A stretch of 64,000 nucleotides of DNA from Edaphochlamys debaryana (lineage: Eukaryota > Chlorophyta > Chlorophyceae > Chlamydomonadales). Both the position numbers and the translations under genes were made by a program. The notes under the pieces are model-generated. The model saw only the letters and a list, made by a program, of their open reading frames with translations, made no database searches and was not told where the DNA came from. Location of the stretch: positions 124,001 through 188,000 of the forward strand of contig JAEHOE010000164.1 in the NCBI GenBank assembly GCA_016858145.1, written 5' to 3'. Shown in pieces: positions 1 through 10,883 of the stretch; the stretch's first letter is position 1; every line of letters starts with the position of its first letter.

Positions 1-670
1 CGCGGGAAGAACCTCCCCCTGGATGGTATGCAGTCATACCGGCCGTCGGCTTCGCAGCATGAGCACATGGGTCATTGAGTCATTTCATGAATCTTGTTCG
101 TTCTTGCTGGTCTGAAGCGGATTGGGAACGTAAGGTTTGCAGTACCGCAATTGCCGCGCGGGCGGCTTGAGGCAGAGGAGGCTGAGGTGCGTGGCTTGGC
201 GCAGGCGGACAGTAAGCATACGGTACAGCGGAGGATTTAAATGAACCGAGGCACAACCGTGCCGACATACCCGGTATCGTCCCCCACACTGGCGGCGCGA
301 GCATAGCTCTGCTTGCCTGGCAACCGTGCATGCGCCGCGGGGGTGTTGTTCCTCGATGGGTGGGCCCTGGGCGGATCGAGGCGCGGGCGGCGGGCCCCGC
401 CCGTGCCAGTCCGTGTGCCGCGGCGGTCAGAAGAGCATGGCCAGGCCCCACAGGTCCCGACCCTGCCCGACCGGCCCAGCCCGCGTACCCGCACCAGCCG
501 TGAGGCCTGGCCGTGGCGTGCGCAGGCTTGCAGCGGCCGTCGAGCAGCATGCCCTGTTCATTCATGCCTGTCGCACTGCTGAGCCATCCCTGTCTGGTCC
601 CCTCCCTCCGTCGCTTATTCTACCCGCCGCTAGCCCTACCCTACCCTGCCCTCTTCTCCAAGGCCCCGAG
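1..670. other. Left edge, no gene recognised
   Basis: GC-rich sequence with open frames on both strands, but none shows a recognisable domain, a consistent splice pattern or a plausible composition. It ends at the target-site duplication of the first hAT-type element. No RNA gene was seen. Confidence 0.5.
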
Positions 671-678
671 CTGCACTC

Positions 679-1386
679 CAGGGTTGCCAATACGTATTAG
701 CTCCCGTATTAATACGAATACGTATTAATACGGATACGGCATAGTTTTGCCGTATTGATACGGCATGCGGCCAGGGGACCAGCCCGGCAGCCGGGGGCCG
801 AGGTTGGGGGGTGGGGGGTGGGGTGCGTAGGCCTCGGCACCGGGCATCAGAGGGCACCGGCTGCAAACAGGGCAACACTGCAACAAGTCACTTCTTGTCA
901 ACTCGCTTGACACAACAGTCACGACTCCGCGTTCCGCGGTTGAGCGGATGGCCCGCGATGGCCCACATAGGTCGGAGGGCGTGCGCACGCGCGCTTGTGA
1001 AGCCAGCAACGAACTTTTGTTTACATTTTAAGCACTTTCAATGGTAGTTGGACCCATTTGCTTTTGCCTCGCGCTTCACAACTTGGGTAAGGAAGTCGAC
1101 CGAGCTTGTTGGCCATGCTAGTCTACATTCCTACGCTACGCCTGTGCGTTAGGAGTGCTAATATAAGTGCTATAAGGGACTGGGTGCGCGTGTAAAGCAG
1201 CCGCATGGGCTGCCGTACGCTGCCGGACAGCACACACACAATACGCCGCAAATACGCCTCTCCGCTGTATTAATACGGCTGGGCGCGCCGTATCTTTGCC
1301 GTATTAAGCCGTATTAGCAAGCTGGGGGCCGTATTACGTATTAATACGCGTATTGGCAGTGGGGGCTGCCGTATTGTGCAACCCTG
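679..1386 (+). mobile_element. Short hAT-type (MITE-like) element, copy 1
   Basis: The element starts CAGGGTTGC and ends GCAACCCTG, a 9-base terminal inverted repeat. TGCACTC flanks it at 672-678 and 1389-1395; this is close to an 8-base target-site duplication with one extra base on the right. Both subterminal regions are full of CCGTATTA/TAATACGG motifs and GTATTAATAC palindromes, as expected of clustered transposase-binding sites in hAT elements. No transposase reading frame is present, so it is non-autonomous. Its body matches the reverse complement of the element at 1489-3205. Superfamily assignment rests on termini and duplication length only. Confidence 0.75.
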
Positions 1387-1488
1387 CGTGCACTCGGTTG
1401 CACCACAGTCCTGTCATTATGGGATGATGTGCACCTGCCGCCCCGGGCCCCGGGCCGTGCCCTGAAACCTGCCGCTGTTCCCCTCCAG

Positions 1489-3205
1489 CAGGGTTGCACA
1501 ATACCCACCTAGCCCTCGTCTGTGGTACTAGGCCGCTCTATTAGGTTTCCGAACGAGCCCTGGCTTCGCGCCAGGACAGGCGAGGACAGGCGGGCATCCT
1601 AGTTAGCCCGAACCGGGGCGCGCGGCCACGCACGCTCGATCTGCAGCATCTATAGGTCTGGCTGAAGGTCCATCTGCGACTGAACGGCCCCCGGACAAGG
1701 TGTCGCAGTGCCCGAGATCGCGGGTTGCTAGCGATTGCGCCCCGGGGCCGCCCGCGCAGCAGCCGCGGCGGCTTTTCAAGTCCAAGTTCCTGGAGCACTG
1801 GAAGGAGCGCGACGTGGTGAATCGGAGGCTCTGGGCCGAACATTGCTCTGGAGATTTGGCGAGCACCGCCTTGCACTCTGCGGTGGCGGCCTGGATTGTG
1901 CCAGCACGAGGTCGAGGTGGTAGAAGGGTGCATTAGGGTGCCTCCTGGTCGCAGACCTCGACTGCCCCGTGGAGGGGCGCGGCACGGAGCGGGGCTCGTG
2001 CGTGCCTCCTCGCTGCTCTCGGGGCGCTCTGTTGGGGGGTATGGAGGCTCGGGCCCGGCTTCAGACCGGCATTCCGCTGCCTGGGGCGGGTTACACCGCT
2101 TGCTGGGTGCCGCCTATCTTGTGTCCCTAGGTTTCGGGTAGTTTACTGGGGGCATGGGCCCCTTCTACCCCCCTCGACTATTTCCTGACTGACGGCTTCC
2201 TGTTCGACTGATTATGTCTGTTAGGCCCTGCTGAGTGGGAGGCTGCTGGCGGCTCTGTTGTAGCGCGGTGGTTGGCGAGTGACATAGGTCGTTTGAGAAC
2301 GCCCTCTGAGGCGCCTGACGCGGTGAACACTGCCTGGGGTCGTTTGGGCGCTCGGTAGACGCCTGCCGCATGCCGTGCTCCTGGGCAAGGCTGGATTCCA
2401 TTGACCTTGTTTGTGCTTCACTGAACACATTCCCCTTTGGCCCACGGCCCGTATGGGGGTTCACGGCTGGTACCATGTCCGTGTAACAACAACAATACGG
2501 CAGCCCCCGCTGCCAATACGCGTATTAATACGTAATACCGCCCCCAACTTGCTAATACGGCTTAATACGGCAAAAATACGGCGCGCCCAGCCGTATTAAT
2601 ATGGCGGAGAGGCGTGTTTGCGGCGTATTGTGTGTGTGCTGTCCGGCAGCGTACGGCAGCCCATGCGGCTGCTTTATACGCGCACCCAGTCCGTTGTGGC
2701 ACTTCTATTAGCACTCCCAATGCACAGGCGTAGCGTAGGGTAATGTAGACTATGCATGGCCAACAAGCTGCCGAGCTCGGTCGACTTCCTTACCCAAGTG
2801 TGAAGCGCGGGGCAAAAGCAAATGGGTCCAACTGCCATTGAAAGTGCAAAAATGTAAAGAAAAGTTGCTGGCTTCACAAGCGCGTGTGCGCACGCCCTCC
2901 GACCCATGTGGGCCATCGCGGGCCATCCGGAGTCGCGGAGAACGCGGAGTCGGGACTGTTGTGTCAAGCGAGTTGACAAGAAGTGACTTGTTGCAGTGTT
3001 GCACTGTTGCCCTGGTTGCAGCGGGTGCCCTCTGATGCGGGCCGTGCCGAGACCTACGTACCCCACCCCCCACCCCCCAACCTCGGCCCCCGGCTGCCCG
3101 GCTGGTCCCCTGGCCGCATGCCGTATCAATACGGCAAAAAGATGCCGTATCCGTATTTATACGTATTCGTATTAGTACGGGAGCTAATACGTATGGGCAA
3201 CCCTG
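1489..3205 (-). mobile_element. hAT-type element, copy 2, inverted, with nested insertion
   Basis: The same element family as 679-1386, in opposite orientation. Ends are CAGGGTTGC (1489-1497) and GCAACCCTG (3197-3205). A perfect 8-base target duplication CCCTCCAG lies at 1481-1488 and 3206-3213, diagnostic of hAT-like transposition. The part homologous to copy 1 is about 2492-3205 plus the terminal 16 bases at 1489-1504. The two are separated by a 987-base insertion. No transposase frame is visible. Confidence 0.8.
1505..2491 (+). mobile_element. Nested 987-base insertion inside hAT copy 2
   Basis: The sequence absent from copy 1 is flanked by a 7-base direct repeat ACAATAC (1498-1504 and 2492-2498). 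Its right end reads TGTAACAACAACA, a TGTAA signal running into a CAA-type tail, as in non-LTR or SINE-like retroelements inserted in plus orientation. The two ends are not inverted repeats. Internal open frames are short and match nothing I recognise. Retroelement nature is an inference from the tail and duplication. Confidence 0.5.
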
Positions 3206-3213
3206 CCCTCCAG

Positions 3214-4140
3214 CAACTGCGCGCCCTCGGCGCGGGCGCCACACAAGCCCAGAACGCCACTGACGTCTACAGACGGCAGTGTTGAAGGCTGCCCTACGAA
3301 GGGGGGGTCAGAACCTATCAGCAGCTGCCGTTGGGTCCCAAGGGACCCCAGGCCGGCACGGCGACCGGTCGTAATTACAGCAAGGCCCCTCCGGATCGGA
3401 GCTATTCCTTTCACTGAAGCCCACAATCCCAAAATTATTCCTTGACGGAATAGAATACCTAAACACAGCCTAAACACAGCTTAAAGACAGCCTGGGGCCC
3501 CCGACACGGCTCGCCACGGCGCATCGACAGCTGGCAACAGTCAGCCCGGGCGCACTTCGGAACTTGCCATAGAGCCGCGGGTGTCCAAAGCCCAACTTGT
3601 CTCCAATGGCACATATAGCCTCACAGCAGCCTAAATATGCGATTGCGGGCATGGATAGCGATGTTTTGTGCAAGCCGTCGCGACATGCACTTGCATGTCA
3701 CGCGAGTGAGGTCTTGCCGAGGCCTGGCGGAGGCACCTAAGCCTCCTTATGGCAGTATACGGCCAGTGGGAGTGCCGGCTGGGGCTGTGCAGCCTTGTTG
3801 AGGAAGGCGAAGGTCGGCATGCCTACACTTCGCGGTCCCAGCGACCTTCGTCGATACACGCCGGAAGTGTTCTAAGTGCTTCCTTATAGTACATAGGCTC
3901 ATCAAAGAGGCTGGGCGTTCATAGCTGCTGTGTTCAAGCGTCAGTCGGCGACACGTACCCGCCGGCCCCGCCCCCGCCCGCAAAATGGACCCCATCCAGT
4001 TCTCCGTGACCGCCAGCGACTCAGGAGCCCAAAAGCGGTACCTGACATCCTTACGCTATACGAAGGCCATTCAAGCCAGTCTACACTAGCGGGGGGTGCT
4101 AGAGTGAGGGTCTGGGATCCAAACCATCCCCCCAGACCCC
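3214..4140. other. No gene recognised; left flank of LINE fragment
   Basis: No convincing gene. A short frame from an ATG at 3985 encodes about 34 residues and stops before the reverse-transcriptase homology. It may be decayed upstream LINE sequence but shows no recognisable motif. Confidence 0.4.
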
Positions 4141-4141
4141 T

Positions 4142-4690
4142 TGTACGGCCGACAACATCCTCCTGCTGCAGCTGCTGGCGGAGCGGCTGCGCCAACAGGG
4201 GGAGGACGGGCTCGTGGCCTTCCTTGATTTCCACAAAGTGTACGACACAGTAGACCGTGGCTTCCTGTACGAGTGCCTGGAGCAGCTAGGGGTCGGCCAG
4301 GGCTTTATGCGCTGGGTGCGCCTACTCCACACCGGGACACGGGCAGCAGCGCAGGTTAATGGGCGACTCTCAGCGTACAAGGACATCACAGCGGGAGTAC
4401 GGCACGGCTGCCCTCTGGCCCCCCTCCTGTACCTAGCCCCCGGTCAAGCCCTGCTGTCCTTCCTCAAACGGCTAGAGCTGGGCTTCATCATCGCCAACAC
4501 CCGCCTGACCGCCAGCCAGTACGCCGACGACTACGGGCAGCTCCTCCGCAGCGCTGCGCAGGTGCCCGCCCTCATCGCCGCCATGGACACCTTTGCCACC
4601 GCCTCTGGCCAGCGGCTCAACGCCGCCAAGTCGGAAGTCCTCCGCATCGGGGCCCCGCCGTCTGCCCCACCCCCAGTGCTGCCTCCTGCC
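4142..4690 (+). pseudogene. LINE reverse transcriptase fragment
   Basis: In frame 2, residues ADNILLLQLLAERL are followed by LDFHKVYDTVDR (RT block A with the catalytic Asp region), then GVRHGCPLAPLLYL (block B) and SQYADDYGQL (block C, YADD catalytic box at about 4517-4530). The order and spacing are those of non-LTR reverse transcriptases. Upstream fingers and the endonuclease are absent. After LNAAKSEVLRIG the frame breaks into a Pro-rich tail ending at 4762, while the natural continuation, LLYHLQHNGLPP, resumes in another frame. It would not give a functional enzyme as it stands. Confidence 0.85.
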
Positions 4691-4984
4691 TCTCCGGCTA
4701 TGGGCTGTCGACACTACTGTACCACCTCCAGCACAACGGGCTGCCCCCAAGACCAGCGGTAGCCGAGATGATTGGCGCGGCTACAGCCCTTGTGGACCGT
4801 GGGCTGACCCCAGCCCAGTACCACAACAACAGGAACTCCATCCCAGCATGTATCTTCCCCCCAGCGGTGGCGGTTTTGGCCTGCTCCCCCTCACGGAAGA
4901 CACCCAGGCGCGGCAATCAGGGTCATTCTGGGCGCCTGCGGCAGCCTGCGCTACAAGCCGCAGTGGATCCCTGCCCTTCCGGCC

Positions 4985-6340
4985 ATGCTCCGGCACCTCC
5001 ACCCCGCTGCGCACCCGCTGTGCCTGCTGACCATTCGGCGACCGGACCCAAGCGCCCACCCCCGCATCCTGGGCGTGCCGGTCCCGGCATCAACAACCCC
5101 GCCCCTGGCCCGGCTGGTGGGCAGCCTGGCCCTGCTGCCCACGGCCACGGTGGTCAACGCGGAGGCCCGGGCGGCGGGCCCCTGGGTGCGCCACGCGCCC
5201 CTCTGGGGCAACCCGGCCCTGTCCGCCCGGGCGGCATCAGACGTGAGTACAGGATTTGAGGCAGAGTTTAGGGACCTGTTTGCCGTACGGGGCTTGACGA
5301 CAGTGGGCATGGCAGTCACGTGTTCATATGCCCTAGGCAGTATTATCGCTGAGAGTGGGGTCGGGGGCGTGGCCGGGAGGGCCCACGCTCGGGCGCGAGC
5401 TGCGTGCAATAGGGAGTATGGCCAAAGGATTGTGCGTGATTTACTTGGGATGGCAACACAGGACATGCCCCTGGCACTGAGAAGCGGGACGGAAATGGCC
5501 AGGCGGCTGCAGGACCTGCTGGGACGCCTCCCCGATGGGTGGGTGGCCGCAGCGCGCACCCCAGGAGACCCTGCAGGGTCTGAGCTCGAGGCCTGGGGCA
5601 AAATAGCAAATAGTGTGGGGTGGGGGGACGCCACCCTGAGCAAGATGACGGTCAAGATTGCAACCCAGCTGCAGCTGGGCCCAGCGCGCACCCGACTGGC
5701 ACGCAAGCATGCAGAGTTTATTCAGGAAGCATAGGGGACGGGGGAGGCCATGGAGTCTGAAGTCACGCGCCTGAAGGCTGTCTGGCCCCGCTTGTGGAAG
5801 TTGAAGTGGGAAGTAAGCAACAAGGAGCCCCTGTGGCGACTTGCCATGGACAGCTATCCAGGATTCGGCATGCATCGAGCCCAGCTGGGCACAAGTGAAG
5901 TAGCCAGGTGCCCATGTGGGCAGGCGATGAACCAAGGTGACCGGCTCCACCATTTCTGGTCGTGTGCGACAACAATGGCAGTGCGCACAAGATTGAGCGA
6001 TGCTATTGGTCGGGCGGTGAAGAGGCATGAGGTTTGGTTGGTTCAGGCCCCCGAGGGCATTGCGCAGCAAGTTTGGGACGTGGTGTGCTTGGCCGCCGTG
6101 GGGGCCATGGAGCAAGCACGCAGGTACAAGCATGCGCATCCGGGTGCAGAGGGCCTGATTATGCAGGCGCGGGCGCTGGCAAGGGGAGAGCTGGAAGCGC
6201 GCCTTCAGTGCTTTGCCGGGGTGGGGCCGGCCCCGTCGGATTGGGACACGGTGTCTGAGGACCACCCCTTTTTGGCCGTGACCGAGGAGGGAGATGTGCG
6301 CTACATGCCCCACGTTGAGGTGATGGATGGTCTTCACTAG
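4985..6340 (+). pseudogene. LINE C-terminal region with zinc knuckle, one amber stop
   Basis: A single frame runs 4985-6340, interrupted only by TAG at 5732-5734; the next codons continue in the same frame to a stop at 6338-6340. At about 5908-5975 the motif CPCGQ..HHFWSC forms the CCHC-type knuckle found downstream of the RT in many L1-like LINEs, where it aids template RNA binding. The rest is unannotated connector sequence. The long, almost intact frame suggests fairly recent activity of the family, although this copy is dead. Confidence 0.7.
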
Positions 6341-6699
6341 ATCTCGTTTGGAGCCCGGGTAGGGGCCCTGCCGTCCAAGTCAGGGGGCGGCGTGCTGGCT
6401 TGCAGGGGGCAAGTCCGTGAGGTTGGCTGCCAAGCCACGGCGTTCAGCTGCCGTGCACCCCTCTGGGGTCCCTCATTGTAACCACCGAGGACCTTGTACG
6501 GCACGCCATGTACGGCGGGTGAGCTATAATTATGTAAGGGTTCTGACCAGCTGGGAGGCTAGCGGACCTCACGACGAAGCTGGTGCTATGCCTACATCCC
6601 TTAAAAAGCTATAGCTCAGTGCCCAAAAGGAGCTTGGCGTTTGGGACACCCTGCCCTCCGTAGGTGCGCCCGGGCTGGCAACAGTCGCGACGGCGCCGT
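6341..6699. other. No gene recognised; possible LINE 3' tail
   Basis: Non-coding sequence between the LINE stop codon and the inverted repeat. It contains a TGTAA at about 6534-6538 that could be the polyadenylation signal of the LINE transcript. Nothing else was recognised. Confidence 0.35.
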
Positions 6700-7162
6700 C
6701 GCCGCAGGGTCCTCCGAAGCGCGACTGCAAGATAGTTAAGAGTCCCCGTTCGCCAGACTTCGCCAGGGGCGCGTCGGAGCGACCGAGCGGGTAGAATGTG
6801 GCTTACTCGTGCAAGAATGTGCGGCTGAACGGTCAGCAAGGCACCTCTTGGAAACCACCAAATCCGCGATTGCGTCGGTCGTTGGGATTTGCAACGGTAT
6901 GAACGCAAAGCCTTGGCTTTTCGAGCCCAGAGCTCGGGACCCCGCCAAGCCATCGTGCACATGTTACCAGACTCAACTGGGAGTCCCACGGCTGGTGGGC
7001 AGGCGCAACAGGGCCCCGAGCAGGTATCGGAAGTGCATCAAAGCCTAGAAAGTTCCGAAAGCATGTGGCTGGAGCAGCGCCCGCTTCTCGCCCATGAGTT
7101 GGCGCCTCTAAGCAGTCCCCGTCGAGAACTCCTGCAGCTGAAATTGTGCTGCGGCTTGCGCA
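6700..7162 (+). repeat. Long inverted repeat, arm A
   Basis: About 460 bases nearly identical to the reverse complement of 17844-18302. I saw one 6-base indel and a few substitutions. Homology stops near GCCGCAGGGTCC on the left and CTTGCGCA on the right. Open frames of 100-130 residues exist on both strands of both copies, but they are explained by the duplication and carry no known domain. No target duplication or terminal inverted repeat was found, so the repeat class is unknown. Confidence 0.8.
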
Positions 7163-8546
7163 GGAGGGGGGCGCCTCTGCAGTTCATGACCTCATGGTGG
7201 TCCCGACCTTGAGGATACCCACAACGTATAGAGGGGCCTAAGACCTATCGTTTGACACCTTGTCGTACAAAAATTGAGGGGGTCGGGGGTCGGGGGGGGT
7301 GGGGTTGTCCCGGGGCGGTCCAGAGAAAGTACCAAACTTTCTACTCAGACGTCAGCCGTCGCCGGCGAAGCTGTTCAGCGACAGCCCTCAGCAATCCCTA
7401 TCATTCGGCGCGGTCTGCTCCCACTTGCGGTTATTTCTTGGCAAGTTGTGCACCCATCCCACGCGACATGTCCCAGTTTTGGTGTCCAACGAGACACGGC
7501 CCGCACGGGCTGTATCCCGGCTTTGCGCGCGCAAAGTGGTACCAATACCACTTCTTGCTCCTCAGCTGTGAAGCACGACCTATTTCGATTGTTCTCCGTG
7601 GAAATGCCGTGCGATGCAAGATTCAGCAAGCACCCCCAACAAAGATTCATCAAGTATAGCGCTTTGCCCAACTTGGAGGCCATCTGTGCGGAGGCCAGCA
7701 GGAGGTCAGACATTTGTCGGGCTGGACAATGTTCAGCTTCAGCTCCCAGCGTCCGAAGCTTAAGTCGGATATCAAGGCGCCACCATATAGAGTCCATCAA
7801 GTATCGCACGAAAACGCACTGTCGTACTCAAAAAGTGCATGCCGTACAGTGCCAGGGGGGGGGTCCCCCCGGGGGTGGTGGCGAGAAAGTAGGCATGAGG
7901 TCAGGAACTTCTTCTACCCCCCCCTCCTGGCTTGCGCATGCGCTCCTCCCGGGAGTACGGAGGCCACAGTGGTCCCGGCCATAGCCCCGGTCCAACCGTA
8001 CCGGTCTCATGTGGCACGTACCCGAGGGTGGGGCATCCTGCCCCGGCAGTGCCGGCACCCCCGCCGCCGCTTCCACGCTCCCCGATAAACCGCAGGAACC
8101 TACCTTCCCCGCTACGCTAGGGAAGTACACCTCCGGACCCACACGGAGGTACTCAGCACTCGCCCTTCGTCGCGACGCGAGGTTATGTTCAGGATATTGT
8201 CGGGCCGTGGGCAACGGCATACGGGAACATGAGAGGGGTTTGCTCCGCAGCGAACTCGGCATGCCGCGGAAGGAAGCACAGCACCCGCGTCGCCCCGCGC
8301 CAATGCCTCTGGGGCCGTATCTGAATTCCTTTGCAACAAGTCATTGCTAGGCTTCACAAGTCTCACGAACCTTGAGTGGAGCTGGGGCCAGCCGGGCTTC
8401 GAGCGACATCAGTTGCCAGCCCATGTCGCTACGTTGACGAGCCCTGGCCTTATGGTCGACGCCAAGCATTTGACGGATGTACGCTCTTCTCAGTAAACTT
8501 CGGACTTCTGTGGTCGTCGGGCCTCCCGCGTTGGCGCAGTCGCGCA
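7163..8546. other. No gene recognised; upstream of broken Myb copy
   Basis: Sequence between inverted-repeat arm A and the start codon of the disrupted Myb gene. It has a G-rich stretch near 7278-7320. Open frames here show no domain and no splice structure. It may include the promoter of the broken gene. Confidence 0.4.
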
Positions 8547-8845
8547 ATGGATGAGCCCCTCGAGCCTGGCGAGGGAGCCGATGAGAGCCAGGAGCTACGT
8601 TGCGAGCAGCTGGCAGCAACAGCGGCGGGGCCGTCGCTGGTGCCGCCGCACAAGGGGGCCGGGTCTCGCAGCCCCAGCCCGGCGCACGGCCTTGCGGCCG
8701 GCCGCAGCACTGGCCCCAGCTCCAGCCCCAGCCCCGGCCTTGGCGCCGGCCCTGGCCCCAGCGGCGCTGCGGGTCACGGCACGGGCGCCGGCCACGGACC
8801 CAGCTCTGCGCCTGGAGCGGCCGGCGGGGGCGTCCGGAAGAGCAG

Positions 8846-10883
8846 TGTGGTCAGCAAGCGGGGCGGAGCGACGCGTTGCGTGAATACCAGGATGTGCAGC
8901 CCAGAATTTTTTCGCTATGGGACGCAGCACAAGCTCTATGGCTGCCTGGCCACGCTCAAACAGTGCTCACGCCGCGCCCTAGGACCGTTGCTATCACTCT
9001 CCAAGTGCACGGGTGCTATGTATGAAGACACAGCACACCGCTACCCTGTATGGCTGAGGTGCTGACTGGTGCGCTGCGTACGAAGCTGCACAGAGTCGAG
9101 GGGATCTCGGGATTGCTGAGCGGAAGCGGTTTGGGAGCGGAAGCGGTTTGGAATCACACGCAGGCGCTGGGGTAAGGGCCTGGTGGTGAAAGCGACGCAC
9201 GAACAGGTCAGGCGCAGGGTGGTGACCTGGGGCTCGCAGGAAGAAGGCAGGGGCTCGCAAGGAGGGGAAGCCCTGCGACGGGTGCGAAGGGGCTCGCAGA
9301 GGCTGGGTTGCCTCGCTGTCGCTCGGCTCCTGTAAGGACAGGGGGACGGGGACCTGACGGGTGCCCCGAACAGCAGTCAATGCTGTGCCTGTCGAGGCGA
9401 GGGTTTGACGGGCTCCCTCGAACTGATCGGAGCGGGACTGGCTCGGACCCTGCTTGAAAGGGGTTCTTGTACAGGGGGGCTTGGACCCTGCTTGAAAGGG
9501 GTTCTTGGACAGGGGGGCTTGGACCTTGAGTGAAGGTGGAGGTGTTGGGGTGTGTTTGTGGCTGAGGGGGAAGTGGAGGGGGTGAACAGGGGTGAAGGGA
9601 GAAGCGTGTGTGTATGGCCGAGGGCCGGGGACCAAGGGGTAAGGTTGTGTGTTTGGGTTACAGGGCACGGTCCGCGCGCGTGCCGATTAGTCGGAGCCGA
9701 GTATGCCTATAGGAGGGGGCTTAGGAGCCCCGTGTAAGTGCTTTGGGTTCTAAGTGTTTGAGTGTGTGCTTGTTATGCCGACTATGCGCCGAGGGCGGCC
9801 TTTTATACCCCTCCCGAGGCCACGATCGGGGTGCCGTACTGCTCCGTTGGGGTCCCGGGCCAGCGGGACCTGGACGGGCCACCGCTCAAACGCCAATCTA
9901 TGTGAATCTGGCGCTGCGGGGCCCTTCAGGGAGTAGGGGTGTATCGTGTGGTGCAAGACGGAGGGCTGGGCGGGGCCTGGCGCGGCCGGGCGCCGTTCCT
10001 GCCCTGAGCCGGCGCCGTTCTCCGTGCTGGGATGCTCCGGCGGCGCGCTGCTTGCTCCTCTGACCTCCGTGCACATAACGCAAGCGCTGAAGGCTGGCCG
10101 GCTGACACTCAGGGCCCGGGGGGCAACGCTCACCCACTCACCAGACCTTCTGCTGCCACGCTAACTTCCCCAATCGCACCATTGACGCACAGCCACTATC
10201 ACACGACCGATGGGGGCCAGGGTATGGCGCCTCGCCTACGGCAGGGGTGGCTCACACACACAGAACATCCATACCCGTGCTAACACGGATCCTTCCTACC
10301 TATCACAACTCACATACTTCTACTGACCACTTGCCAGGCTACAGGAATTGCTGCGGCGGGGCCGCTGTCTCGCCCGCCATGCTTGTCGCCTCACCTACTC
10401 CTGCTTTCTTGTCTTACCTTGCTTGTCACATTACCTGTTATATCCGAAAGTCAGTGATGGGAAAGACGGACGCTCGCTGGGCTGTGTGGAGACGCGCAAT
10501 TCTCGTTGCACTGGCCGGGCCTCGCGCCGGAGGCGCTCGGCCACCATTTATCCTGGACATACCTCAATGGGCCTTGTCATAGCATTATCGGAAGAAGTCC
10601 TGGCCTTCATAGGACAGGAATGATCGCGCCTTACGGAGCCGGGCTTGGCGCGACCTCCGTCGCGCACCAGCTTTACCTCTGAATCATCATCGTGTCTAGG
10701 CGCTAACCTGCCGCTTGGGACCTTCGGCAAGCTGGGGACTCGCGGCTTACTGACACGAACCCGCGCGTGGCGCCTTCCGCCGCCCCCTGCGCAAACAGGT
10801 AGCGACGTCAGCGAATGGGCTGCGACGTGGCGCACGCAAAGAGGTATTCTCGCATCGGGGTATTGCCGCCTTTGGTGACCACA
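8846..10883 (-). repeat. 3' LTR of the gag-only retrotransposon (left copy)
   Basis: Matches 14574-16603 almost base for base. It begins TGTGGTCA and ends TGACCACA on the plus strand. An internal tandem duplication of about 37 bases (a TTGAAAGGGGTTCTTG-type unit twice) lies at about 9446-9522. Frames of 60-224 residues inside it recur identically in the other LTR and are not considered genes. Confidence 0.9.

Larger units (their letters stand above)
4142..6340 (+). mobile_element. Decayed, 5'-truncated LINE (non-LTR retrotransposon) fragment
   Basis: Plus-strand remains of a LINE polyprotein. Homology starts inside the reverse transcriptase near 4142, so endonuclease and 5' sequence are missing. 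Reverse transcriptase blocks are followed by the connector region and a C-terminal Cys/His zinc knuckle typical of L1-like elements. The frame changes between about 4660 and 4690, again between about 4800 and 4985, and one TAG interrupts the last third. No target duplication or 3' tail was identified; the 3' boundary is set at the last stop codon. Confidence 0.8.

Noticed and set aside
681..3203. A single transposon with 700-base terminal inverted repeats
   Set aside because: Each arm has its own complete termini and its own target duplication, so two separate insertions fit better.
8994..9668. A 224-residue minus-strand frame, repeated almost exactly at 14713-15387
   Set aside because: It lies inside the LTRs and recurs because the LTRs are duplicated. 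Composition is low complexity with no domain.
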